Assembly: GCA_903927495.1 (NCBI GenBank)
Contig: CAIYNH010000648.1
Coordinates: forward strand, 1-5,642
DNA: 5,642 nucleotides
Source of the DNA: an uncultured beta proteobacterium
GTDB taxonomy: Bacteria > Pseudomonadota > Gammaproteobacteria > Burkholderiales > Burkholderiaceae_C
Direction: 5' to 3'
Of this stretch, positions 1-5,642 are shown one piece after another; within the stretch, counting starts at the first letter, position 1, and each line of letters starts with the position of its first letter. Under the pieces are notes generated by a model. That model had not been told where the DNA came from. It made no database searches and saw only the letters and a program-made list of their open reading frames with translations. Position numbers and translations under genes: made by a program.

Positions 1-43
1 CGAAATCCTGACATTCCCAGATAACCCCAGAAAATTATTTGCC

Positions 44-322
44 ATGTACATTATTCCAATCGCCTGGATTTACGTCGCCCTGATGATGGCGGTGGCTGAG
101 GCAACCAATACAACCGGGACATTGCTGGGTGGCTTCATCACTTTTTTTCTCTACGGACTTTTTCCCGTGGGACTGGTGATGTACCTGATGGGAACTTCGG
201 CGCGCAGACGTGCCATCAAAGCCAAAGAACTCGAAGAACAAGCTGACTTGTTGTCAGTCGCGCCAAATACTCACCGCGAAACGTCCGCTGATCCGGTCGC
301 GTCTGTGCGAAAAGAACCTTGA
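44..322 (+). CDS. small two-helix inner-membrane protein, function unknown
   Basis: A 92-residue protein. Two hydrophobic stretches are visible, about residues 2-20 (with an internal Pro and Trp) and 27-49, joined by a short polar turn containing NTTGT. A basic cluster (ARRRAIKAK, about 53-61) follows the second helix, so by the positive-inside rule both ends should lie in the cytoplasm. The tail from about residue 62 is polar, probably partly helical (KELEEQADLL) and then disordered. No signal-peptidase site is apparent. The ATG at 44 is the only ATG or GTG that keeps the full first helix; no strong Shine-Dalgarno sequence precedes it, only A/T-rich sequence. The last 23 codons, including the stop, lie antisense to the end of pgeF. 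I recall similar small transmembrane proteins in Burkholderiales, but no function is known to me. The hydrophobic pattern makes a real gene likely; the tail could be poorly conserved. Confidence 0.72.
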   Translation: MYIIPIAWIYVALMMAVAEATNTTGTLLGGFITFFLYGLFPVGLVMYLMGTSARRRAIKAKELEEQADLLSVAPNTHRETSADPVASVRKEP

Positions 323-1048
323 CGGATTGCCAAAAGTGCACCAGGCGGCAGTTGAGTCATTTCCAAAAATTTGCTTTATCCCCATTGCATTCAAACGTTG
401 CCGCGCGAGTCCGGCCAGATTGACAAGCCATTTATCCTTTGCCGTTTGATTGAACATACTTTGGCTAAGTGGATCGTGCTCCAGGAATACAGCTCGGACT
501 TCGCCACCAACTTCAAATGCAAGTGGGCCAACGCATGGTCCAAGCCAAGCTATTATTTCAGGAGCGATATGTGCACAGTGCACGGGTTCTAGAGCACAAA
601 TATGCTTGTATGTGTTTTCTAGAATGCCGGCCCCATCATGACCCGCCAAGCCACGCCAGCCAGCATGCGCGGCGGCCACCCAGTTGCCATGTGAACTGGT
701 GAGCAATACAGGTAAACAGTCGGCCACCATGATGGTGCAAGCCAGACCTGGTTGATCGGTCAATGAGGCATCCGCAATAATGCCAGGCGGGGTATGGTTG
801 TTTAAGTGCAATACACCTGTGCTGTGAACCTGAGTTAAGAATATCGGATTTGAACCAAGCGCTTCTTGGAAAATAGCCCGATTTTTAGCCACGTCGTGTG
901 CTGCGTCGTTGACGTGATCACCCAAGTTCAATGCATCATATGGTGTCCTGGAGCAACCACCAGCGCGGGTGCTGCAAACAGCATGCACCCCAATCGGCGC
1001 TGGCCACTGTGGGATCAACCACTCGGGGTGCCAAAGATCCTTGTCCAC
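254..1048 (-). CDS. pgeF: PgeF/YfiH-LACC1 family protein (peptidoglycan editing factor, polyphenol oxidase/purine nucleoside phosphorylase family)
   Basis: A full-length 264-residue member of the YfiH/YlmD/LACC1 (DUF152, Cu-oxidase_4) family. The three metal/active-site residues are all in place: His75 in LTQVHSTGV, Cys111 in MVADCLPVLL and His128 in AAAHAGWRGL. Other family signatures are STRAGG (26-31), WLGPCVGPLAFEVG (168-181) and the C-terminal CTFGNPSRFFSHRRD (237-251). The ending GRFAVSIWRD is where family proteins normally stop, so the gene is not truncated. Family members are reported to remove wrongly incorporated L-Ser-containing UDP-MurNAc intermediates (E. coli PgeF) and to show purine nucleoside phosphorylase, adenosine deaminase or oxidase activities; which applies here is unknown. 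It is cytoplasmic, with no signal peptide. The start is GTG at 1048, chosen because EWLIPQWPAP aligns with the usual N-terminus; no good Shine-Dalgarno is visible, which fits coupling to ycaO 11 bp upstream. Cys and His are frequent (eight Cys). Confidence 0.95.
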   Translation of the reverse strand: MDKDLWHPEWLIPQWPAPIGVHAVCSTRAGGCSRTPYDALNLGDHVNDAAHDVAKNRAIFQEALGSNPIFLTQVHSTGVLHLNNHTPPGIIADASLTDQPGLACTIMVADCLPVLLTSSHGNWVAAAHAGWRGLAGHDGAGILENTYKHICALEPVHCAHIAPEIIAWLGPCVGPLAFEVGGEVRAVFLEHDPLSQSMFNQTAKDKWLVNLAGLARQRLNAMGIKQIFGNDSTAAWCTFGNPSRFFSHRRDRISGRFAVSIWRD

Positions 1049-1059
1049 AATGCAAGCAC

Positions 1060-2787
1060 TTACTGACCTTGATGGACCTTGTCATAGGCCTGCAACAATT
1101 TGTGGTGCATCTCAAACCCGTCCAAGGCCAATCCGGGCGCACCCAGGCCCATGAATCGGTCGGCCTGCATGATGAGTGCGTGTGCTTGTGCCACTGGTCC
1201 GGCACCATACAACAAACGCAATGCGTCCAAATAGGGCCCGGTGTCGCCCATGTCAGCCAGGTTGATTAAGCTTTGGATACAGGCATAGACCCGTTTGCGT
1301 TCAGAGTTGATCTGGTCAAAGTGCAAAATCCAGTCGCAACCTTCCAGTGTTGCGGATTCGTCACCAATGGCCAGCGCCAGCAGTGTCTTGAGCTCGCCCA
1401 GGCGTAAATCACTCCAGAATGAGCCCGCATCGGCGGCCAGACCAATCAGGCTAGCCACCGGGCGATGATCCGCCAAAGAGGATTCATTGAGTGAATCGAG
1501 CAGGTCTGCACATTCTTCGTCGTCTAGTTCGGGAAGATTCAAGATGGCTTCGCGCATGCCGTTGGCCACGCTATTGTTCTCAAACTCCAGATCGTCAATG
1601 GGGTAAATTTCTGACAAGCCCGGTACCAAAATTCTGCAGGCATAGACACCCAAATGAGTGAAGTCGGCAATGTAGACTTCGTGGCCATCCTGGTGCAGAC
1701 GGCCTAGCGCCCAGGCGTAATCTTCAGCAGTCGTGGAGCTGAAGTTCCAGTCTGAAAATTCGTAATCAGGCGTGTCTCCGAGAAATTTCCAATGAATCAC
1801 ACCGCTTGAATCAACAAAGTGAATTTCAATGTTGGTCGAACTGGCGGTTTCTTCAAGATCAAGTCCTGGGGCAGGAAATCCCGCCAGAGCATCCAGTGCC
1901 CGGCCTTGCAGTAATTCAGTCAGAGCACGTTCCAGCGCAATTTCAAATCGTGGATGAGCACCAAAACTGGCGAAACAACCTTGGTCTTGCGGGTTGATGA
2001 GGGTCACATTCATCACTGGATACTGACCTCCGAGGGAAGCATCTTTGATCAAAATACCAAACCCGGCCTCACGCAATGCCTGAATGCCGCTCGCAATGCG
2101 CGGGTAACGGGCAATCACGGCTTCAGGTACATCTGGGAGGCAAATCCCCTCGCTGATGATGCGGGCCTTGATGGAGCGCTCGAAAATTTCTGATAACCCT
2201 TGGGTCCGTGCCTCGACTTGTGTGTTTCCCGCCGCCATGCCATTGCTGACATAGAGGTTGCCAATGATGTTGACAGGGAAATAGACGGTTACCCCGTCGA
2301 GCTGTCGGACATAAGGTATGGCGCAGATACCTCGCTCGGCGTTGCCTGAATTGAACTCAACCAAGCTGCTGGCATCGATATTGCCCTGCGGGTTGTAGAG
2401 TTTTTGCAACTTCTGCGTGAGCAACTCTGAGGGCCAGGCTTCGTCTTCTGTCAGCGCGAACCAGCGCTCTTGAGGGTAATGCACATGATCGCGCTCGGCT
2501 ACGTCCGGTCCCAGGTAGTAATGCGTCCAGAAATAGTTGGTGGAAAGACGTTCAAAAAACTCCCCCAATGCACTGGCCATACAAGCCAGCCGGGTAGCCC
2601 CTTTGCCATTGGTAAATAGCAGCGGACAGTCGCGGTCCCGGATGTGAACAGACCAGATGCCATCAACCGGATTGAGCCAACTCCGCTCCTCGATATGAAA
2701 GCCCAGATTTTGCAGTTTGCTCTGCATTGTGGTGATGGTGGATTCGAGCGCGGCATCTTTGCCAAGGATAAAGGTGGTGTTGTGCAT
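1060..2787 (-). CDS. ycaO: YcaO-domain protein, E. coli YcaO type (ribosomal S12 methylthiotransferase accessory factor)
   Basis: A 575-residue protein close in length and sequence to E. coli YcaO (586 residues). It opens with TFILGKDAALE, matching the E. coli N-terminus. The ATP/Mg-binding residues of the YcaO fold are visible: Lys10, the ExxE pair Glu76/Glu79 in GEFFERLS, then Asn188, Glu192, Glu200, Glu203 and Arg204 in the AGNTQVEARTQGLSEIFER stretch. Also typical are FTNGKGAT, NIIGNLYVSNGM, SLGGQYPV and HLGVYACRI. Roughly the last 180 residues form an alpha-helical region like the C-terminal TPR-like domain of the E. coli protein. The proline-rich PxPxP end of azoline-forming YcaOs is absent and no precursor peptide or partner E1/ocin-ThiF gene is nearby, so a peptide-natural-product role is unlikely. 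In E. coli, YcaO is linked genetically to RimO-dependent beta-methylthiolation of S12; its exact reaction is unsettled. The ATG at 2787 is preceded by GAGG 12 nt upstream. Transcribed with pgeF. Confidence 0.94.
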   Translation of the reverse strand: MHNTTFILGKDAALESTITTMQSKLQNLGFHIEERSWLNPVDGIWSVHIRDRDCPLLFTNGKGATRLACMASALGEFFERLSTNYFWTHYYLGPDVAERDHVHYPQERWFALTEDEAWPSELLTQKLQKLYNPQGNIDASSLVEFNSGNAERGICAIPYVRQLDGVTVYFPVNIIGNLYVSNGMAAGNTQVEARTQGLSEIFERSIKARIISEGICLPDVPEAVIARYPRIASGIQALREAGFGILIKDASLGGQYPVMNVTLINPQDQGCFASFGAHPRFEIALERALTELLQGRALDALAGFPAPGLDLEETASSTNIEIHFVDSSGVIHWKFLGDTPDYEFSDWNFSSTTAEDYAWALGRLHQDGHEVYIADFTHLGVYACRILVPGLSEIYPIDDLEFENNSVANGMREAILNLPELDDEECADLLDSLNESSLADHRPVASLIGLAADAGSFWSDLRLGELKTLLALAIGDESATLEGCDWILHFDQINSERKRVYACIQSLINLADMGDTGPYLDALRLLYGAGPVAQAHALIMQADRFMGLGAPGLALDGFEMHHKLLQAYDKVHQGQ

Positions 2788-2799
2788 GTCGACAGCATA

Positions 2800-2803
2800 C
2801 CTC
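2800..2803 (-). promoter_or_regulatory. probable ribosome binding site of ycaO
   Basis: The minus strand reads CTGAGGTATG just upstream of the ycaO ATG at 2787. GAGG ends 12 nt before the start codon, which is longer than the usual 5-9 nt. An out-of-frame ATG (TATGCTGTCG) lies between them. Together with the alignment to E. coli YcaO this supports the 2787 start over a longer TTG-initiated reading at 2919. Confidence 0.5.
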
Positions 2804-2981
2804 AGGCCACGCTTGGCGATAAAAGTACCAGGAAAACTTGGCACTTTCGGGATGGACAAGGCGCACTTTTGTCTTGGCTCCGAGAAATCCTTCCCGCAGT
2901 GTGGACCAGGGGCTGTCAATTGGTCGCTGAATTGCTGCTAAACTCAATCAAATGAAACAATATAACCTGTTGATTTATAAG

Positions 2982-2987
2982 TATAAT
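2982..2987 (+). promoter_or_regulatory. candidate sigma-70 -10 element for the dgt direction
   Basis: A perfect TATAAT sits in the AT-rich core of the divergent region. No good -35 hexamer lies 16-18 bp upstream, and there is no TG extension, so this is a candidate only. Initiation a few bases downstream would give a leader of roughly 140 nt before the chosen dgt start. On the opposite strand the same AT-rich core contains -10-like matches (TATACT and TATATT) that could serve ycaO, also without a clear -35. Confidence 0.35.
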
Positions 2988-3134
2988 TTGTCTATTTAGC
3001 GAGTAAAGCGTGTATCCGGTCACTTACCAGTTCGTATTGGAAGACCCCATTTCATGCAAGCGAGCTGCCTTCGAGGAGCGATTCTTAAAAGCTGTTTTCA
3101 TACCCCGACGTACGCCAGTGATAGACCACACCTG

Positions 3135-4328
3135 ATGCCCTATACCAAATTCACACTGGCTCGCTATGCCTGTGACCCCGATCAATCGCTGGGACGCCGC
3201 TTTGCGCAGACTCCGGCCCCGACCCGAAGCGCGTACCAGCGAGACCGTGACCGCATCGTGCATTGCACGGCTTTTCGTCGGTTGGTTTATAAAACTCAGG
3301 TGTTTTTAAACCATGAGGGTGACCTGTTCCGCACGCGGCTGACGCATTCTCTCGAAGTCGCGCAGTTGGGACGTTCCATTGCGCGCTCGCTCCAACTCAA
3401 TGAAGACCTGGTCGAGGCCATTGCTTTGGCTCACGATCTTGGTCATACCCCGTTTGGTCATGCCGGGCAGGATGCGCTTAACGACTGCATGGCTGAATTT
3501 GGTGGCTTTGAGCACAACCTGCAAAGCCTGCGCGTGGTTGATCATTTGGAAGAGCGCTACCCGGAGTTTGATGGTCTGAATCTGACGTTTGAAACCCGTG
3601 AAGGCATTCTCAAGCATTGCTCTCGTCGTCATGCCGAGCAACTTGAGCTGGATCAGCCTGGTGGCGTTGGGCAGCGTTTTCTTAATCGAACCCAGCCCAG
3701 CCTGGAAGCTCAGTTGTGCAATCTAGCCGACGAGATTGCCTACAACGCGCATGACATTGATGATGGCGTACGCTCTGGCCTGATCACTTTGACGCAGTTG
3801 CAGGATGTGCCGCTGTTTGCCGAATTTATGGCCCAGACGCTGGCTGAATTTCCTCAATTGCAAGACCACACGCAGGGCAGGCGCTTGCTTTACGAATCAA
3901 TTCGCCGCATGCTTAGTGAGCAGGTGTACGACGTGATTGCCGCCACAGGTGCAGCGCTACGGGATGCCGCACCGCCAAATGTGCAGGCGGTGCGGCAACT
4001 GCCGGGGTTGATTCAATTCAGTGTCCGGATGCGGGGAAAATCTGCCGCGCTGAAAAGTTTTTTGTTGCAAAAACTTTATCGTCACCCTCAAGTGGTGCAA
4101 ACTACCGGGCAAGCACAGCAGGTGGTGCGGGGACTGTTTGAGGTCTATTTGCACCAGTCAGAACAGATGCCTGAGAGTTTTGTGCGGCGCGTGGCACTGG
4201 CGCATGCAGCCGGGGCTGATTTGGAGAATGCCACTGCAAGGGTGGTGGCAGACTATATTGCCGGGATGACGGATCGGTTTGCAGCACGCGAGCATGAGCG
4301 TATGACCGGCCTCACTTTGCTGGGTTGA
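3135..4328 (+). CDS. dgt: dGTP triphosphohydrolase-like protein (Dgt, type 2, HD superfamily)
   Basis: A 397-residue HD-domain dNTP triphosphohydrolase, which cleaves dNTPs to deoxynucleoside plus triphosphate in the cytoplasm and thereby affects dNTP pools and mutation rate. The metal ligands are visible: His71 in RTRLTHSLEVAQ, His100-Asp101 in LAHDLGHTPFGHAG, and Asp199 in NLADEIAYNAHDIDDG. GFEHNLQSLRVV (about 124-135) carries the conserved catalytic-region His127. The N-terminal RRFAQTPAPTRSAYQRDRDRI and AFRRLVYKTQVF are hallmarks of the family. The length fits the shorter type-2 group rather than the roughly 500-residue E. coli Dgt; true substrate preference cannot be read from sequence. 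I start at the ATG at 3135 because MPYTKFTLARYACDPDQS fits family N-termini; an in-frame ATG at 3054 would add 27 residues with no family resemblance. Neither start has a strong Shine-Dalgarno. The first gene of a rightward set, followed 40 bp later by the DUF1415 gene. Confidence 0.94.
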   Translation: MPYTKFTLARYACDPDQSLGRRFAQTPAPTRSAYQRDRDRIVHCTAFRRLVYKTQVFLNHEGDLFRTRLTHSLEVAQLGRSIARSLQLNEDLVEAIALAHDLGHTPFGHAGQDALNDCMAEFGGFEHNLQSLRVVDHLEERYPEFDGLNLTFETREGILKHCSRRHAEQLELDQPGGVGQRFLNRTQPSLEAQLCNLADEIAYNAHDIDDGVRSGLITLTQLQDVPLFAEFMAQTLAEFPQLQDHTQGRRLLYESIRRMLSEQVYDVIAATGAALRDAAPPNVQAVRQLPGLIQFSVRMRGKSAALKSFLLQKLYRHPQVVQTTGQAQQVVRGLFEVYLHQSEQMPESFVRRVALAHAAGADLENATARVVADYIAGMTDRFAAREHERMTGLTLLG

Positions 4329-4353
4329 CGGTGAGTAGTGCACCGCTATTTTT
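4329..4353 (+). terminator. weak hairpin with T-run between dgt and the DUF1415 gene
   Basis: Immediately after the dgt stop, CGGTG (4329-4333) can pair with CACCG (4341-4345) around a 7-nt loop, followed by CTATTTTT. The stem is only five base pairs, so it could be a leaky terminator or attenuator that lowers downstream expression rather than a full stop; it may also be chance. The short gap to the next gene argues for at least partial read-through. Confidence 0.25.
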
Positions 4354-4368
4354 GATGGAAAGAACTTG

Positions 4369-4962
4369 ATGACAACCAATGACATCGTGATTGCCGACAC
4401 CGTGGCCTGGCTGGAGCGCGCGGTGATTGGACTGAACCTGTGCCCGTTTGCCAAGAGCGTGCACGTCAAAGGGCAAGTTCATTACGCGGTGAGCCGAGCG
4501 ACGACCGAGGAGGCCTTGCTTGAAGATTTGATCATAGAGCTAAAAGACCTCGCAGAGCTTGATGCAAAAGCACGGGATACTACTCTATTGATAGCGCCTG
4601 ACGGTCTCCAAGATTTCCTCGAATTTAATGATTTTCTTGAGCGTGCTGATCAGGCCTTGGTTGACCTTGACCTTGACGGGGAATTGCAGATTGCCTCCCT
4701 GCACCCACACTACCAGTTTGCTGGAACCAGTGAGGATGACATCACCAATTTCACCAACCGCTCACCGTACCCGACCTTGCATCTGCTGCGCGAAGACAGC
4801 ATTGACCGCGCAGTGGCGGCTTTCCCAAATCCCGAGTCGATTTTTGAGGTCAACATGCAGACCATGGAGAAGTTGGGCGCTGCGGGTTGGGCGGCCTTGA
4901 AGGTGGGCCGAACGCCGGCACACGAGTCAGACGTGGCATCATCAGCCGATGAACACCCCTAA
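4369..4962 (+). CDS. DUF1415 family protein, function unknown
   Basis: A 197-residue soluble protein matching the DUF1415 family, at about the family's usual length. Recognisable conserved segments are WLERAVIGLNLCPFAKS (14-30, with Cys25), HPHYQFAGTSEDDITNFTNRSPYP (about 112-135) and SIFEVNMQTMEKLG (157-170). The invariant Cys and the His-rich HPHYQF stretch suggest a catalytic or ligand site, but no activity is established that I know of. A short DLDLDG stretch at about 99-104 is encoded by a hexanucleotide repeat. The start is the ATG at 4369, with GGAA 8 nt upstream acting as a fair ribosome binding site; a TTG one codon earlier is less likely. The acidic, low-complexity C-terminal tail (ESDVASSADEHP) overlaps the start of the next gene by 14 bp in another frame, pointing to coupled translation. 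No signal peptide or membrane segment. Confidence 0.9.
   Translation: MTTNDIVIADTVAWLERAVIGLNLCPFAKSVHVKGQVHYAVSRATTEEALLEDLIIELKDLAELDAKARDTTLLIAPDGLQDFLEFNDFLERADQALVDLDLDGELQIASLHPHYQFAGTSEDDITNFTNRSPYPTLHLLREDSIDRAVAAFPNPESIFEVNMQTMEKLGAAGWAALKVGRTPAHESDVASSADEHP
4661..4677 (+). repeat. TTGACC hexanucleotide micro-repeat inside the DUF1415 gene
   Basis: TTGACC occurs twice in tandem followed by TTGAC, nearly three units. Being a multiple of three, gain or loss of a unit would add or remove a Leu-Asp pair (the protein reads VDLDLDG here) without shifting frame. It is short enough to be chance. Confidence 0.6.
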
Positions 4963-5642
4963 TTCCGGACGTACTCAAAAACGGGCTGCATCGGTTGCTA
5001 CTGCTGCCAGCGAAGGTTTGGCACAGGAGATTCGCCCCGGTCAATCCCTTGAGTTACTCAAAGAGTTGCACATTCTGACCCGTGATGGCAAGCTCAATCA
5101 GGACTCCCGGCGCAAACTCAAGCAGGTTTATCACCTGTACCACTTTATAGAGAAGCTGTTGCTTGAACTCAGTGCCGAGTCAAAAGCCATCACACTGGCG
5201 GATCACGGTGCGGGCAAGTCGTACCTGGGATTCATTTTGTATGACCTGTTTTTCAAGGGTCGGGTTGGCGGGCACATTTATGGCATCGAGACCCGGCCAG
5301 AGTTGGTGCAAAAGTCGCGCGATCTGGCCCTGGGCCTGGGCTTTGAGCGGATGTCATTTTTGAACCTGAGTGTGGCTGAGTCGGCGCTGTCAGACCAGTT
5401 GCCCGAGCGCATTGATGTGGTCACTGCCCTGCATGCCTGTGACACTGCAACGGACGATGCCATTGCCTTTGGCTTGAAAAAGCGGGCTCGATTCATGGTG
5501 CTTGTGCCTTGTTGTCAGGCCGAAGTGGCGCGCGTGCTAAATCAGCACAAAGCCTTGTCACTCGGGCGTACCCCGCTATCAGAACTATGGCGTCATCCGC
5601 TGCATACCAGGGAAATGGGCAGTCAAATCAGCAATGTCTTGC
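4949..5642 (+). CDS. SAM-dependent methyltransferase-like protein, 3' end beyond window
   Basis: An open frame of 231 codons runs from ATG 4949 off the right edge with no stop. Residues about 83-94 (LADHGAGKSYLG) match the glycine-containing motif I that binds S-adenosylmethionine, and Glu114 in IYGIETRPELV is placed like the acidic residue that binds the SAM ribose. VVTALHACDTATDDAI (158-172) resembles motif II/IV, and VPCCQAEV (186-193) carries the Pro-Cys-Cys seen in the Methyltransf_32 group that includes GSTCD-like proteins. The first 60 residues include a Lys/Arg-rich helix (RRKLKQVYHLYHFIEKLL) that could contact nucleic acid, but this is inference; substrate unknown. The N-terminus overlaps the DUF1415 gene by 14 bp and lacks a clear Shine-Dalgarno, so it likely depends on coupling. 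Composition matches its neighbours. The family call is fairly secure, the substrate is not. Confidence 0.85.
   Translation, partial: MNTPNSGRTQKRAASVATAASEGLAQEIRPGQSLELLKELHILTRDGKLNQDSRRKLKQVYHLYHFIEKLLLELSAESKAITLADHGAGKSYLGFILYDLFFKGRVGGHIYGIETRPELVQKSRDLALGLGFERMSFLNLSVAESALSDQLPERIDVVTALHACDTATDDAIAFGLKKRARFMVLVPCCQAEVARVLNQHKALSLGRTPLSELWRHPLHTREMGSQISNVL

Larger units (their letters stand above)
2788..3134. other. divergent intergenic region between ycaO and dgt
   Basis: This 347-bp stretch separates the leftward ycaO-pgeF pair from the rightward dgt set and must hold the control signals of both. Its centre (about 2941-3000) is clearly richer in A+T than the surrounding genes. It stays open in the ycaO frame up to a TTG at 2919 and in the dgt frame from an ATG at 3054, but neither extension resembles the families' N-termini, so I treat both as non-coding leaders. 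I see no tRNA, no convincing riboswitch-like fold and no clear operator palindrome. Short CTTGGC repeats occur at 2812, 2837 and 2873 on the plus strand; they may be chance. Confidence 0.7.

Noticed and set aside
931..1269. A 112-codon plus-strand open frame across the pgeF/ycaO junction
   Set aside because: It is antisense to two well-recognised genes, has a composition rich in Cys, His and Gln typical of shadow frames, and has no recognisable domain.
1060..2787. YcaO as part of an azoline/azole peptide natural-product cluster
   Set aside because: No precursor peptide, E1/ocin-ThiF partner or dehydrogenase is nearby, and the C-terminal PxPxP feature of such enzymes is missing; the sequence is of the E. 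coli YcaO type.
2788..2919. In-frame N-terminal extension of ycaO by 44 residues from a TTG at 2919
   Set aside because: It needs a rare start, the added residues have no YcaO resemblance, and the protein from 2787 aligns with the E. coli YcaO N-terminus and has a GAGG upstream.
2644..2955. A 103-codon plus-strand open frame over the ycaO start
   Set aside because: It covers conserved ycaO coding sequence in antisense and shows no recognisable domain; most likely a shadow.
3306..3641. A 111-codon minus-strand open frame inside dgt
   Set aside because: It lies opposite the conserved HD metal-binding region of dgt, so its openness is explained by dgt codon use; no family resemblance or ribosome binding site.
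3135..4328. Dgt as an antiphage dNTP-depletion defence gene
   Set aside because: Dgt-type enzymes can act in defence, but the sequence looks like the housekeeping type-2 form, composition matches neighbours, and no mobile or defence genes are in the window.

Overview
The window looks like ordinary chromosomal sequence from a betaproteobacterium, most likely order Burkholderiales. I base this on overall protein character: a two-helix membrane protein of a type I associate with that order, a short type-2 Dgt, a DUF1415 protein and an E. coli-like YcaO. Base composition is near half G+C, lower than in many Burkholderiales. Genus cannot be set from this sequence. I see no mobile element, CRISPR array, tRNA or rRNA.

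Layout. Left end: a small two-helix membrane protein (44-322, +) converges on and overlaps the 3' end of pgeF (254-1048, -). pgeF lies 11 bp downstream of ycaO (1060-2787, -), so ycaO-pgeF is a probable two-gene operon read leftward. A 347-bp gene-free stretch (2788-3134) with an AT-rich core separates this pair from a rightward set: dgt-like dNTP triphosphohydrolase (3135-4328), a DUF1415 protein (4369-4962), and the first 231 codons of a SAM-dependent methyltransferase-like protein (4949 to the window end). The last two overlap by 14 bp and are probably translationally coupled.

How the genes may work together. Each recognised protein acts separately: YcaO is an ATP-using enzyme linked in E. 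coli to beta-methylthiolation of ribosomal protein S12; PgeF is a multicopper-oxidase-like-fold (LACC1/YfiH) enzyme tied to peptidoglycan editing and nucleoside chemistry; Dgt hydrolyses dNTPs to deoxynucleosides and triphosphate. DUF1415 and the methyltransferase have no function I can assign. A purine/nucleotide-maintenance theme (Dgt with PgeF-type nucleoside phosphorylase activity) is possible but only an inference from neighbourhood.

I do not see convincing evidence of a new multi-gene system. The most unusual structural feature is the codon-on-codon antisense overlap at 254-322, where the membrane protein's tail is written opposite the conserved C-terminus of PgeF. The most open functional question is the DUF1415-methyltransferase pair.
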